A stretch of 64,000 nt of DNA from Delphinus delphis (GCF_949987515.2 NW_027192671.1:372001-436000), one strand, 5' to 3'; shown: positions 21,783-35,999, counted from the first letter of the stretch. A program made the numbers and translations. Notes: generated from the sequence alone by a model not told the origin.

Positions 21783-23361
21783 TCACAAACCTGCAGAGTT
21801 ATAAATGACAGCTATCGTCCAAAAATATACTGAAGTAAGGCTGCCAAGAGGACTTGAAAGCGGGGCAGAATTGCAGGAAACCGATTTCAGGAGGTAGACT
21901 GGAATTGCATTGAAAGCATAGGAAAAGAGGCAGAACGTACACAATGATGCACTTGGCCAAAAAGGGCGTATGCGTTTTTTCCTGAATATATTCAGGAAAA
22001 AACGCATACGCCCTTTTTGGCCAACCAAGCAAGCTTGCAAAGGAAATCTGCACTACAATGAAGTCTCACTTCCCCCCGGTCAAAAGGGCCATCTGAAAAA
22101 AGTGTAAAATCCAGAAAGGCAGGACAGGCCATGGAGAACTGGGAGCCTTGTTATGCTGATGGGCGGGATGTAAATTGCCAACAACCACTCGGGAGAAGTG
22201 TATGGTGTTTCCTGAAACATCTAAAAAACAAAGCAACAGAGCCTAGGGCACTTCCACTTATGGTCCTATAGCTTAGGGAAATTAAAATCAAAAAGACACA
22301 GCCACCCCAAAGTTTGGAACGGCTCTGTTTACAAGAACCTCGTTTACAGTACAAGTTCAACATCGCAGAAAGTGAAAAATGGATAAAGAAGTTGTGGTAT
22401 TTACTTACAAAGCAATATCACTCAGCAATGAAATCTGTGTCATCAGGCCCTTAGCAGCACAATGAGTGGATTCAGGTACGATGATTCTAACTGAAATAAG
22501 TCACACAGAAAAAGAAACATCATAAGATATCAGTAATACACGGAATGTAAACTTGGCTACACAGGAACTGAATTACAGAACAGAACAGGGTCTCAAATTT
22601 AGAAAACCAACTTATGCTTGCTTAAGGGGAAAGGTGAATTGTGGTGCTGCATAAAACCAGAGATTGAAATGAGCACAGATAAAGTTCCTTAAGCCAAATA
22701 TGGAATAGACAAGAGCTACTCCTTGCTCAACGAAATGGACTCAACACTCCATATTAAACGCCTAAGAATGTACCTGACTAGTAAGTATCTTAAAACCTAT
22801 GGATTGCTATGTCTCCGAAAGAGAATCAAGCATGTGTACAGGGGCATAAACGCAGCAGTGATAGGATTGGAGAGGTTCGGTGAGCAAATGAAGACCCTTT
22901 GAAATCAAATTGCATGGTACCCATTCCACGGGTTTCAACTACCCAGGTTTAAGGTATTCTTCCTTCAGCTAAAACATGCATGTGGAACCTAGAGTATGAT
23001 CAACCATGTGATCGGGAGACGTGTTCAAATATGTCTCAGTTTTCCTCCCCTGGTACTCGGGTGCAACATTCCAGACGCTTTACTAACACTCTCCCCACTT
23101 GGAGAGTCAGTCCCTTTAACCTCCTGTTTGGCCCAGTTTGCAATTTCTGCGGAAGATGAACAGGAATAGCGAGAACCAATGAGAGGCTAGCTGGAGGTGT
23201 CTGGACGGGCAAATTTACTCTCATTTCCCACCAGGAAGAGGAATTAACCAAAGGCTCAGCATGCCGGGCCGGAACCAGTTTAGGGCCTGAAGCCATCCTG
23301 CGGTGTTGCGGCCAGGTCACAAGAAAGCGAGTTGAAGAAAGGAGCTCAGGGGCACTGTAAT
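21783..23361. repeat. M15
   Basis: Perfect palindrome at 21953-22024, preceded by GTACAC as in M13. AAAATATACTG near 21823. One A is missing in AAATTTACTC near 23212, which opens the minus-strand frame at 23036-23365. TTCAACTACCC allele. Confidence 0.9.
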
Positions 23362-24941
23362 TCACAAACCTGCAGAGTTATAAATGACAGCTATCGTCCA
23401 AAAATAGACTGAAGTAAGGCTGCCAAGAGGACTTGAAAGCGGGGCAGAATTGCAGGAACCCGATTTCAGGAGGTAGACTGGAATTGCATTGAAAGCATAG
23501 GAAAAGAGGAAGAACGTCCACAATGATGCACTTGGCCAAAAAGGGCGTATGCGTTTTTTCCTGAATATATTCAGGAAAAAACGCATACGCCCTTTTTGGC
23601 CAACCAAGCAAGCTTGCAAAGGAAATCTGCACTACAATGAAGTCTCACTTCCCCCCGGTCAAAAGGGCCATCTGAAAAAAGTGTAAAATCCAGAAAGGCA
23701 GGACAGGCCATGGAGAACTGGGAGCCTTGTTATGCTGATGGGCGGGATGTAAATTGCCAACAACCACTTGGGAGAAGTGTATGGTGTTTCCTGAAACATC
23801 TAAAAAACAAAGCAACAGAACCTAGGGCACTTCCACTTATGGTCCTATAGCTTAGGGAAATTAAAATCAAAAAGACACAGCCACCCCAAAGTTTGGAACG
23901 GCTCTGTTTACAAGAACCTCGTTTACAGTACAAGTTCAACATCGCAGAAAGTGAAAAATGGATAAAGAAATTGTGGTATTTACGTACAAAGCAATATCAC
24001 TCAGCAATGAAATCTGTGTCATCAGGCCCGTAGCAGCACAATGAGTGGATTCAGGTACGATGATTCTAACTGAAATAAGTCACACAGAAAAAGAAACATC
24101 ATAAGATATCACTAATACACGGAATGTAAACTTGGCTACACAGGAACTGCATTCCAAAACAGAACAGGGTCTCAAATTTAGAAAACCAACTTATGCTTGC
24201 TTAAGGGGAAAGGTGAGTTGGGGTGCTGCATAAAACCAGAGATTGAAATGAGCACAGAAAAAGTTCCTTAAGCCAAATATGGAATAGACAAGAGCTACTC
24301 CTTGCTCAATGAAATGGACTCAAAACCCCATATTAAACGCCTAAGAATGTACCTGACTAGTAAGTATCTTAAAACCTATGGATTGCTATGTCTCCAAAAG
24401 AGAATCAAGCATGTGTACAGGGGCATAAACGCAGCAGTGATAGGATTGGAGAGGTTCGGAGAGCAAATGAAGACCCTTTGAAGTCATATTGCATGGTACC
24501 CATTACACGGGTCTTAACTCTCCAGGTTTAAGGTATTCTTCCTTCAGCTAAAACATGCATGTGGAACCCAGAGTATGATCAACCATGTGAACGGGGGACG
24601 TGTTCAAATATGTCTCAGTTTTCCTCCCCTGGTACTCGGGTGCAATATTCCAGACGCTTTACTAACACTCTCCCCACTTGGAGAGTCAGTCCCTTTAACC
24701 TCCTGTTTGGCCCAGTTTGCAATTTCTGCGGAAGATGAACATGAATAGCGAGAACCAATGAGAGACTACCTGGAGGTGTCTGGACGGGCAAATTTAACTC
24801 TCATTTCCCACCAGGAAGAGGAATTAACCAAAGGCTCAGCGTGCCGTGCCGGAACCAGATTAGGGCCTGAAGCCATCCTGCGGTGTTGCGGCCAGGTCAC
24901 AAGAAAGCGAGTTGAAGAAAGGAGCTCAGGGGCACTGTAAT
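23362..24941. repeat. M16
   Basis: Perfect palindrome at 23532-23603. GCAGGAACCCG near 23452 and GAGGAAGAACG near 23506 are private. ACTGCATTCC near 24147 is shared with M18 and M19. CTCAACTCTCC-type allele written CTTAACTCTCC. Confidence 0.9.
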
Positions 24942-26521
24942 TCACAAACCTGCAGAGTTATAAATGACAGCTATCGTCCAAAAAATAGACTGAAGTAAGG
25001 CTGCCAAGAGGACTTGAAAGCGGGGCAGAATTGCAGGAAACCGATTTCAGGAGGTAGACTGGAATTGCATTGAAAGCATAGGAAAAGAGGCAGAACGTCC
25101 ACAATGATGCATTTGGCCAAAAAGGGCGTATGCGTTTTTTCCTGAATATATTCAGGAAAAAACGCATACGCACTTTTTGGCCAACCAAGCAAGCTTGCAA
25201 AGGAAATCTGCACTACAATGAAGTCTCACTTCCCCCCGGTCAAAAGGGCCATCTGAAAAAAGTGTAAAATCCAGAAAGGCAGGACAGGCCATGGAGAACT
25301 GGGAGCCTTGTTATGCTGATGGGCGGGATGTAAATTGCCAACAGACACTTGGGAGAAGTGTATGGTGTTTCCTGAAACATCTAAAAAACAAAGCAACAGA
25401 ACCTAGGGCACTTCCACTTATGGTCCTATAGCTTAGGGAAATTAAAATCAAAAAGACACAGCCACCCCAAAGTTTGGAACGGCTCTGTTTACAAGAACCT
25501 CGTTTACAGTACAAGTTCAACATCGCAGAAAGTGAAAAATGGATAAAGAAGTTGTGGTATTTACTTACAAAGCAATATCACTCAGCAATGAAATCTATGT
25601 CATCTGGCCCTTAGCAGCACAATGAGTGGATTCAGGTATGATGATTCTAACTGAAATAAGTCACACAGAAAAAGAAACATCATAAGATATCAGTAATACA
25701 CGGAATGTAAACTTGGCTACACAGGAACTGAATTACAGAACAGAACAGGGTCTCAAATTTAGAAAACCAACTTATGCTTGCTTAAGGGTAAAGGTGAGTT
25801 GGGGTGCTGCATAAAACCAGAGATTGAAATGAGCACAGATAAAGTTCCTTAAGCCAAATATGGAATAGACAAGAGCTACTCCTTGCTCAACGAAATGGAC
25901 TCAACACCGCATATTAAACGCCTAAGAATGTACCTGACTAGTAAGTATCTTAAAACCTATGGATTGCTATGTCTCCGAAAGAGAATCAAGCATGTGTACA
26001 GGGGCATAAACGCAGCAGTGATAGGATTGGAGAGGTTCGGTGAGCAAATGAAGACCCTTTGAAGTCATATTGCATGGTACCCATTCCACGGGTTTCAAAT
26101 ACCCAGGTTTAAGGTATTCTTCCTTCAGCTAAAACATGCATGTGGAACCCAAGTATGATCAACCATGTGAACGGGAGACGTGTTCAAATATGTCTCAGTT
26201 TTCCTCCCCTGGTACTCGGGTGCAACATTCCAGACGCTTTACTAACACTCTCCCCACTTGGAGAGTCAGCGCCTTTAACCTCCTGTTTGGCCCAGTTTGC
26301 AATTTCTGCGGAAGATGAACAGGAATAGCGAGAACCAATGAGAGACTAGCTGGAGGTGTCTGGACGGGCAAATTTAACTCTCATTTCCCACCAGGAAGAG
26401 GAAATAACCAAAGGCTCAGCGTGCCGTGCCGGAACCAGATTAGGGCCTGAAGCCATCCTGCGGTGTTGCGGCCAGCTCAAAAGAAAGCGAGTTGAAGAAA
26501 GGAGCTCAGGGGCACTGTAAT
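24942..26521. repeat. M17
   Basis: One extra A near 24980 shifts the palindrome to 25113-25184, which has one mismatched pair (right arm CGCAC). Carries CATCTGGCCC at 25601 and TTCAAATACCC near 26095, both markers of the seven-monomer spacing. Confidence 0.9.
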
Positions 26522-28101
26522 TCACAAACCTGCAGAGTTATAAATGACAGCTATCGTCCAAAAATAGACTGAAGTAAGGCTGCCAAGAGGACTTGAAAGC
26601 GGGGCAGAATTGCAGGAAACCGATTTCAGGAGGTAGACTGGAATTGCATTGAAAGCATAGGAAAAGAGGCAGAACGTCCACAATGATGCACTTGGCCAAA
26701 AAGGGCGTATGGGTTTTTTCCTGAATATATTCAGGAAAAAACCCATACGCCCTTTTTGGCCAACCAAGCAAGCTTGCAAAGGAAATCTGCACTACAATGA
26801 AGTCTCACTTCCCCCCGGTCAAAAGGGCCATCTGAAAAAAGTGTAAAATCCAGAAAGGCAGGACAGGCCATGGAGAACTGGGAGCCTTGTTATGCTGATG
26901 GGCGGGATGTAAATTGCCAACAACCACTCGGGAGAAGTGTATGGTGTTTCCTGAAACATCTAAAAAACAAAGCAACAGAACCTAGGGCACTTCCACTTAT
27001 GGTCCTATAGCTTAGGGAAATTAAAATCAAAAAGACACAGCCACCCCAAAGTTTGGAACGGCTCTGTTTACAAGAACCTCGTTTACAGTACAAGTTCAAC
27101 ATCGCAGAAAGTGAAAAATGGATAAAGAAGTTGTGGTATTTACGTACAAAGCAATATCACTCAGCAATGAAATCTGTGTCATCAGGCCCTTAGCAGCATA
27201 ATGAGTGTATTAAGGTACGATGATTCTAACTGAAATAAGTCACGCAAAAAAAGAAACATCATAAGATATCACTAATACACGGAATGTAAACTTGGCTACA
27301 CAGGAACTGCATTCCAAAACAGAACAGGGTCTCAAATTTAGAAAACCAACTTATGCTTGCTTAAGGGGAAAGGTGAGTTGGGTTGCTGCATAAAACCAGA
27401 GATTGAAATGAGCACAGATAAAGTTCCTTAAGCCAAATATGGAATAGACAAGAGCTACTCCTTGCTCAACGAAATGGACTCAAAACCCCATATTAAACGC
27501 CTAAGAATGTACCTGACTAGTAAGTATCTTAAAACCTATGGATTGCTATGTCTCCAAAAGAGAATCAAGCGTGTGTACAGGGGCATAAACGCAGCAGTGA
27601 TAGGATTGGAGAGGTTCGGTGAGCAAATGAAGACCCTTTGAAGTCATATTGCATGGTACCCATTACACGGGTCTCAACTCTCCAGGTTTAAGGTATTCTT
27701 CATTCAGCTAAAACATGCATGTGGAACCCAGATTATGATCAACCATGTGAATGGGAGACGTGTTCAAATATGTCTCAGTTTTCCTCCCCTGGTACTCGGG
27801 TGCAACATTCCAGACGCTTTACTAACACTCTCCCGACTTGGAGAGTCAGTCCCTTTAACCTCCTGTTTGGCCCAGTTTGCAATTTCTGCGGAAGATGAAC
27901 AGGAATAGCGAGAACCAATGAGAGGCTAGCTGGAGGTGTCTGGACGGGCAAATTTAACTCTCATTTCCCACCAGGAAGAGGAATTAACCAAAGGCTCAGC
28001 ATGCCGGGCCGGAACCAGATTAGGGCCTGAAGCCATCCTGCGGTGTTGTGGCCAGGTCACAAGAAAGCGAGTTGAAGAAAGGAGCTCAGGGGCACTGCAA
28101 T
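26522..28101. repeat. M18
   Basis: The palindrome at 26692-26763 is perfect with the symmetric double change. ATGAGTGTATTAAGG at 27201, CACGCAAAAAAAG near 27240 and CAGATTATGATC near 27728 are markers shared with M25. Last C-type allele of the alternating run. Confidence 0.92.
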
Positions 28102-29680
28102 TCACAAACATGCAGAGTTATAAATGACAGCTATCGTCCAAAAATAGACTGAAGTAAGGCTGCCAAGAGGACTTGAAAGCGGGGCAGAATTGCAGGAAAC
28201 CGATTTCAGGAGGTAGACTGGAATTGCATTGAAAGCATAGGAAAAGAGGCAGAACGTCCACAATGATGCACTTGGCCAAAAAGGGCGTATGCGTTTTTTC
28301 CTGAATATATTCAGGAAAAAACGCATACGCCCTTTTTGGCCAACCAAGCAAGCTTGCAAAGGAAATCTGCACTACAATGAAGTCTCACTTCCCCCCGGTC
28401 AAAAGGGCCATCTGAAAAAAGTGTAAAATCCAGAAAGGCAGGACAGGCCATGGAGAACTGGGAGCCTTGTTATGCTGATGGGCGGGATGTAAATTGCCAA
28501 CAGACACTGAGGAGAAGTGTATGGTGTTTCCTGAAACATCTAAAAAACAAAGCAACAGAGCCTAGGGCACTTCCGCTTATGGTCCTATAGCTTAGGGAAA
28601 TTAAAATAAAAAAGACACAGCCACCACAAAGTTTGGGACGCCTCCGTTTACAAGAACCTCGTTTACCGTACAAGTTCAATATCACAGAAAGTGAAAAATG
28701 GATAAAGAACTTGTGGTACTTACGTACAATGCAGTATCACTCAGCAATGAAATCTATGTTATCAGGCCCGTAGCAGCATAATGAGTGGATTAAGGTATGA
28801 TGATTCTAACTGAAATAAGTCACACAGAAAAAGAAACATCATAAGATATCACTAATACACGGAATGTAAACTTAGCTACACAGGAACTGCATTCCAAAAC
28901 AGAACAGGGTCTCAAATTTAGAAAACCAACTTATGCTTGCTTAAGGTGAAAGGTGAGTTGGGGTGCTGCATAAAACCAGAGATTGAAATGAGCACAGATA
29001 AAGTTCCTTAAGCCAAATATGGAATAGACAAGAGCTACTCCTTGCTCAACGAAATGGACACAAAACCCATATTAAACGCCTAAGAATGCACCTGACTAGT
29101 AAGTATCTTAAAACCTATGGATTGCTATGTCTCCGAAAGAGAATCAAGCATGTGTACAGGGGCATAAACGCAGCAGTGATAGGATTGGAGAGGTTCGGTG
29201 AGCAAATGGAGACCCTTTGAAGTCATATTGCATGGTACCCATTCCACGGGTTTCAACTACCCAGGTTTAAGGTATTCTTCCTTCAGCTAAAACATGCATG
29301 TGGGACCTAGAGTATGATCAACCATGTGATCGGGAGACGTGTTCAAATATGTCTCAGTTTTCGTACCCTGGTACTCGGGTGCAACATTCCAGACGCTTTA
29401 CTAACACTCTCCCCACTTGGAGAGTCAGTCCCTTTAACCTCCTGTTTGGCCCAGTTTGCAATTTCTGTGGAAGATGAACAGGAATAGCGAGAACCAATGA
29501 GAGACTAGCTGGAGGTGTCTGGATGGGCAAATTTAACTCTCATTTCCCACCAGGAAGAGGAATTAACCAAAGGCTCAGCGTGCCGTGCCAGAACCAGATT
29601 AGGGGCTGAAGCCATCCTGCGGTGTTGCGGCCAGGTCACAAGAAAGCGAGTTGAAGAAAGGAGCTCAGGGGCACTGTAAT
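28102..29680. repeat. M19
   Basis: Opens with ACATGCAG in place of ACCTGCAG. Perfect palindrome at 28272-28343. It has CACTGAGGAG near 28504, ACTTGTGGTACTTACGTAC near 28708 and GGACACAAAACCCAT near 29055. TTCAACTACCC allele. Confidence 0.9.
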
Positions 29681-31260
29681 TCACAAACCTGCAGAGTTAT
29701 AAATGACAGCTATCGTCCAAAAATAGACTGAAGTAAGGCTGCCAAGAGGACTTGAAAGCGGGGCAGAATTGCAGGAAACCGATTTCAGGAGGTAGACTGG
29801 AATTGCATTGAAAGCATAGGAAAAGAGGCAGAACGTCCACAATGATGCACTTGGCCAAAAAGGGCGTATGCGTTTTTTCCTGAATATATTCAGGAAAAAA
29901 CGCATACGCCCTTTTTGGCCAACCAAGCAAGCTTGCAAAGGAAATCTGCACTACAATGAAGTCTCACTTCCCCCCGGTCAAAAGGGCCATCTGAAAAAAG
30001 TGTAAAATCCAGAAAGGCAGGACAGGCCATGGAGAACTGGGAGCCTTGTTATGCTGATGGGCGGGATGTAAATTGCCAACAACCACTCGGGAGAAGTGTA
30101 TGGTGTTTCCTGAAACATCTAAAAAACAAAGCAACAGAGCCTAGGGCACTTCTACTTATGGTCCTATAGCTTAGGGAAATTAAATTCAAAAAGACACAGC
30201 CACCCCAAAGTTTGGAACGGCTCTGTTTACAAGAACCTCGTTTACAGTACAAGTTCAACATCGCAGAAAGTGAAAAATGGATAAAGAACTTGTGGTACTT
30301 ACGTACAATGCAGTATCACTCAGCAATGAAATCTATGTCATCAGGCCCGTAGCAGCATAATGAGTGGATTCAGGTACGATGATTCTAACTGAAATAAGTC
30401 ACACAGAAAAAGAAACATCATAAGATATCACTAATACACGGAATGTAAACTTGGCTACACAGGAACTGAATTACAGAACAGAACAGGGTCTCAAATTTAG
30501 AAAACCAACTTATGCTTGCTTAAGGGGAAAGGTGAGTTGGGGTGCTGCATAAAACCAGAGATTGAAATGAGCACAGATAAAGTTCCTTAAGCCAAATATG
30601 GAATAGACAAGAGCTACTCCTTGCTCAACGAAATGGACTCAACACCGCATATTAAATGCCTAAGAATGTACCTGATTAGTAAGTATCTTAAAACCTATGG
30701 ATTGCTATGTCTCCGAAAGAGAATCAAGCATGTGTACAGGGGCATAAACGCAGCAGTGATAGGATTGGAGAGGTTCGGTGAGCAAATGAAGACCCTTTGA
30801 AGTCATATTGCATGGTACCCATTCCACGGGTTTCAACTACCCAGGTTTAAGGTATTCTTCCTTCGGCTAAAACATGCATGTGGGACCTAGAGTATGATCA
30901 ATCATGTGATTGGGAGACGTGTTCAAATATGTCTCAGTTTTCGTACCCTGGTACTCGGGTGCAACATTCCAGACGCTTTACTAACACTCTCCCCACTTGG
31001 AGAGTCAGTCCCTTTAACCTCCTGTTTGGCCCAGTTTGCAATTTCTGTGGAAGATGAACAGGAATAGCGAGAACCAATGAGAGACTAGCTGGAGGTGTCT
31101 GGATGGGCAAATTGAACTCTCATTTCCCACCAGGAAGAGGAATTAACCAAAGGCTCAGCGTGCCGTGCCAGAACCAGATTAGGGCCTGAAGACATCCTGC
31201 GGTGTTGCGGCCAGGTCACAAGAAAGCGAGTTGAAGAAAGGAGCTCAGGGGCACTGTAAT
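29681..31260. repeat. M20
   Basis: Perfect palindrome at 29851-29922. CACTTCTAC near 30148 and CAATCATGTGATTGGG near 30899 are shared with M26 (six monomers away) and M35. TTCAACTACCC allele. Confidence 0.9.
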
Positions 31261-32840
31261 TCACAAACCTGCAGAGTTATAAATGACAGCTATCGTCCAA
31301 AAATAGACTGAAGTAAGGCTGCCAAGAGGACTTGAAAGCGGGGCAGAATTGCAGGAAACCGATTTCAGGAGGTAGACTGGAATTGCATTGAAAGCATAGG
31401 AAAAGAGGCAGAACGTCCACAATGATTCACTTGGCCAAAAAGGGCGTATGCGTTTTTTCCTGAATATATTCAGGAAAAAACGCATACGCCCTTTTTGGCC
31501 AACCAAGCAAGCTTGCAAAGGAAATCTGCACTACAATGAAGTCTCACTTCCCCCCGGTCAAAAGGGCCATCTGAAAAAAGTATAAAATCCAGAAAGGCAG
31601 GACAGGCCATGGAGAACTGGGAGCCTTGTTATGCTGATGGGCGGGATGTAAATTGCCAACAACCACTGGGGAGAAGTGTATGGTGTTTCCTGAAACATCT
31701 AAAAAACAAAGCAACAGAGCCTAGGGCACTTCCACTTATGGTCCTATAGCTTAGGGAAATTAAATTCAAAAAGACACAGCCACCCCAAAGTTTGGAACGG
31801 CTCTGTTTACAAGAACCTCGTTTACAGTACAAGTTCAACATCGCAGAAAGTGAAAAATGGATAAAGAACTTGTGGTACTTACGTACAATGCAGTATCACT
31901 CAGCAATGAAATCTATGTCATCAGGCCCGTAGCAGCATAATGAGTGGATTCAGGTACGATGATTCTAACTGAAATAAGTCACACAGAAAAAGAAACATCA
32001 TAAGATATCACTAATACACGGAATGTAAACTTGGCTACACAGGAACTGAATTACAGAACAGAACAGGGTCTCAAATTTAGAAAACCGACTTATGCTTGCT
32101 TAAGGGGAAAGGTGAGTTGGGGTGCTGCATAAAACCAGAGATTGAAATGAGCACAGATAAAGTTCCTTAAGCCAAATATGGAATAGACAAGAGCTACTCC
32201 TTGCTCAACGAAATGGACTCAACACCGCATATTAAACGTCTAAGAATGTACCTGACTAGTAAGTATCTTAAAACCTATGGATTGCTATGTCTCCGAAAGA
32301 GAATCAAGCATGTGTACAGGGGCATAAACGCAGCAGTGATAGGATTGGAGAGGTTCGGTGAGCAAATGAAGACCCTTTGAAGTCATATTGCATGGTACCC
32401 ATTCCACGGGTTTCAACTACCCAGGTTTAAGGTATTCTTCCTTCAGCTAAAACATGCATGTGGGACCTAGAGTATGATCAACCATGTGATCGGGAGACGT
32501 GTTCAAATATGTCTCCGTTTTCGTACCCTGGTACTCGGGTGCAACATTCCAGACGCTTTACTAACACTCTCCCCACTTGGAGAGTCAGTCCCTTTAACCT
32601 CCTGTTTGGCCCAGTTTGCAATTTCTGTGGAAGATGAACAGGAATAGCGAGAACCAATGAGAGACTAGCTGGAGGTGTCTGGATGGGCAAATTTAACTCT
32701 CATTTCCCACCAGGAAGAGGAATTAACCAAAGGCTCAGCATGCCGTGCCAGAACCAGATTAGGGCCTGAAGACATCCTGCGGTGTTGCGGCCAGGTCACA
32801 AGAAAGCGAGTTGAAGAAAGGAGCTCAGGGGCACTGTAAT
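31261..32840. repeat. M21
   Basis: Perfect palindrome at 31431-31502, preceded by a private ATGATTCAC. GTATAAAATCC near 31580 and GTCTCCGTTTTCG near 32511 pair it with M27. Confidence 0.9.
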
Positions 32841-34419
32841 TCACAAACCTGCAGAGTTATAAATGACAGCTATCGTCCAAAAATAGACTGAAGTAAGGCT
32901 GCCAAGAGGACTTGAAAGCGGGGCAGAATTGCAGGAAACCGATTTCAGGAGGTAGACTGGAATTGCATTGAAAGCATAGGAAAAGAGGCAGGACGTCCAC
33001 AGTGATGCACTTGGCCAAAAAGGGCGTATGCGTTTTTTCCTGAATATATTCAGGAAAAAACGCATACGCCCTTTTTGGCCAACCAAGCAAGCTTGCTAAG
33101 GAAATCTGCACTACAATGAAGTCTCACTTCCCCCCGGTCAAAAGGGCCATCTGAAAAAAGTGTAAAATCCAGAAAGGCAGGACAGGCCATGGAGAACTGG
33201 GAGCCTTGTTATGCTGATGGGCGGGATGTAAATTGCCAACAACCACTCGGGAGAAGTGTATGGTGTTTCCTGAAACATCTAAAAAACAAAGCAACAGAGC
33301 CTAGGGCACTTCCACTTATGGTCCTATAGCTTAGGGAATTTAAAATCAAAAAGACACAGCCACCCCAAAGTTTGGAACGGCTCTGTTTACAAGAACCTCG
33401 TTTACAGTACAAGTTCAACATCGCAGAAAGTGAAAAATGGATAAAGAAGTTGTGGTATTTACTTACAAAGCAATATCACTCAGCAATGAAATCTGTGTCA
33501 TCAGGCCCTTAGCAGCACAATGAGTGGATTCAGGTATGATGATTCTAACTGAAATAAGTCACACAGAAAAAGAAACATCATAAGATATCAGTAATACACG
33601 GAATGTAAACTTGGCTACACAGGAACTGAATTACAGAACAGAACAGGGTCTCAAATTTAGAAAACCAACTTATGCTTGCTTAAGGGGAAAGGTGAGTTGG
33701 GGTGCTGCATAAAACCAGAGATTGAAATGAGCACAGATAAAGTTCCTTAAGCCAAATATGGAATAGACAAGAGCTACTCCTTGCTCAACGAAATGGACTC
33801 AACACCGCATATTAAACGCCTAAGAATGTACCTGACTAGTAAGTATCTTAAAACCTATGGATTGCTATGTCTCCGAAAGAGAATCAAGCATGTGTACAGG
33901 GGCATAAACGCAGCAGTGATAGGATTGGAGAGGTTCGGTGAGCAAATGAAGACCCTTTGAAGTCATATTGCATGGTACCCATTCCACGGGTTTCAACTAC
34001 CCAGGTTTTAGGTATTCTTCCTTCAGCTAAAACATGCATGTGGAACCCAAGTATGATCAACCATGTGAACGGGAGACGTGTTCAAATATGTCTCAGTTCT
34101 CCTCCCCTGGTACTCGGGTGCAACATTCCAGACGCTTTACTAACACTCTCCCCACTTGGAAAGTCACCGCCTTTAACCTCCTGTTTGGCCCAGTTTGCAA
34201 TTTCTGCGGAAGATGAACAGGAATAGCGAGAACCAATGAGAGGCTAGCTGGAGGTGTCTGGACGGGCAAATTTAACTCTCATTTCCCACCAGGAAGAGGA
34301 AATAACCAAAGGCTCAGCATGCCGTGCCGGAACCAGATTAGGGCCTGAAGCCATCCTGCGGTGTTGCGGCCAGCTGAAAAGAAAGCGAGTTGAAGAAAGG
34401 AGCTCAGGGGCACTGTAAT
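32841..34419. repeat. M22
   Basis: Perfect palindrome at 33011-33082, preceded by CACAGTGATG. GCTTGCTAAGG near 33090, GGGAATTTAAAATC near 33335, GGTTTTAGG near 34004 and a TTCTCCTCCCC variant near 34096 match M28 and M30 in part. Confidence 0.9.
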
Positions 34420-35999
34420 TCACAAACATGCAGAGTTATAAATGACAGCTATCGTCCAAAAATAGACTGAAGTAAGGCTGCCAAGAGGACTTGAAAGCGG
34501 GGCAGAATTGCCGGAAACCGATTTCAGGAGGTAGACTGGAATTGCATTGAAAGCATAGGAAAAGAGGCAGAACGTCCACAATGATGCACTTGGCCAAAAA
34601 GGGCGTATGCGTTTTTTCCTGAATATATTCAGGAAAAAACGCATACGCCCTTTTTGGCCAACCAAGCAAGCTTGCAAAGGAAATCTGCACTACAATGAAG
34701 TCTCACTTCCCCCCGGTCAAAAGGGCCATCTGAAAAAAGTATAAAATCCAGAAAGGCAGGACAGGCCATGGAGAACTGGGAGCCTTGTTATGCTGATGGG
34801 CGGGATGTAAATTGCCAACAACCACTCGGGAGAAGTGTATGGTGTTTCCTGAAACATCTAAAAAACAAAGCAACAGAGCCTAGGGCACTTCCACTTATGG
34901 TCCTATAGCTTAGGGAATTTAAAATCAAAAAGACACAGCCACCCCAAAGTTTCGAACGGCTCTGTTTACAAGAACCTCGTTTACAGTACAAGTTCAACAT
35001 CGCAGAAATTGAAAAATGGATAAAGAAGTTGTGGTATTTACTTACAAAGCAATATCACTCAGCAATGAAATCTATGTCATCAGGCCCGTAGCAGCATAAT
35101 GAGTGGATTCAGGTACGATGATTCTAACTGAAATAAGTCACACAGAAAAAGAAACATCATACGATATCACTAATACACGGAATGGAAACTTGGCTACACA
35201 GGAACTGAATTACAGAACAGAACAGGGTCTCAAATTTAGAAAACCAACTTATGCTTGCTTAAGGGGAAAGGTGAGTTGGGGTGCTGCATAAAACCAGAGA
35301 TTGAAATGAGCACAGATAAAGTTCCTTAAGCCAAATATGGAATAGACAAGAGCTACTCCTTGCTCAACGAAATGGACTCAACACCGCATATTAAACGCCT
35401 AAGAATGTACCTGACTAGTAAGTATCTTAAAACCTATGGATTGCTATGTCTCCGAAAGAGAATCAAGCATGTGTACAGGGGCATAAACGCAGCAGTGATA
35501 GGATTGGAGAGGTTTGGTGAGCAAATGAAGACCCTTTGAAGTCATATTGCATGGTACCCATTCCACGGGTTTCAACTACCCAGGTTTAAGGTATTCTTCC
35601 TTCAGCTAAAACATGCATGTGGGACCTAGAGTATGATCAACCATGTGATCGGGAGACGTGTTCAAATATGTCTCCGTTTTCGTACCCTGGTACTCGGGTG
35701 CAACATTCCAGACGCTTTACTAACACTCTCCCCACTTGGAGAGTCAGTCCCTTTAACCTCCTGTTTGGCCCAGTTTGCAATTTCTGTGGAAGATTAACAG
35801 GAATAGCGAGAACCAATGAGAGACTAGCTGGAGGTGTCTGGATGGGCAAATTTAACTCTCATTTCCCACCAGGAAGAGGAATTAACCAAAGGCTCAGCAT
35901 GCCATGCCAGAACCAGATTAGGGCCTGAAGACATCCTGCGGTGTTGCGGCCAGGTCACAAGAAAGCGAGTTGAAGAAAGGAGCTCAGGGGCACTGTAAT
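34420..35999. repeat. M23
   Basis: ACATGCAG start, perfect palindrome at 34590-34661, GTATAAAATCC near 34740, GGTTTGGTGAGC near 35512 and GAAGATTAACAGG near 35789. The last removes a stop and gives a chance 103-codon plus-strand frame. Matches M29 at six monomers. Confidence 0.9.

Larger units (their letters stand above)
24942..35999. repeat. Seven-monomer higher-order unit, register 1 (M17-M23)
   Basis: Markers CATCTGGCCC (25601) and ATGAGTGTATTAAGG (27201) recur 11,057 bp downstream. The match is clear for M17, M18 and the first half of M19. M20-M23 match better at a six-monomer shift (M26-M29), so the register slips inside the unit. Confidence 0.7.
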
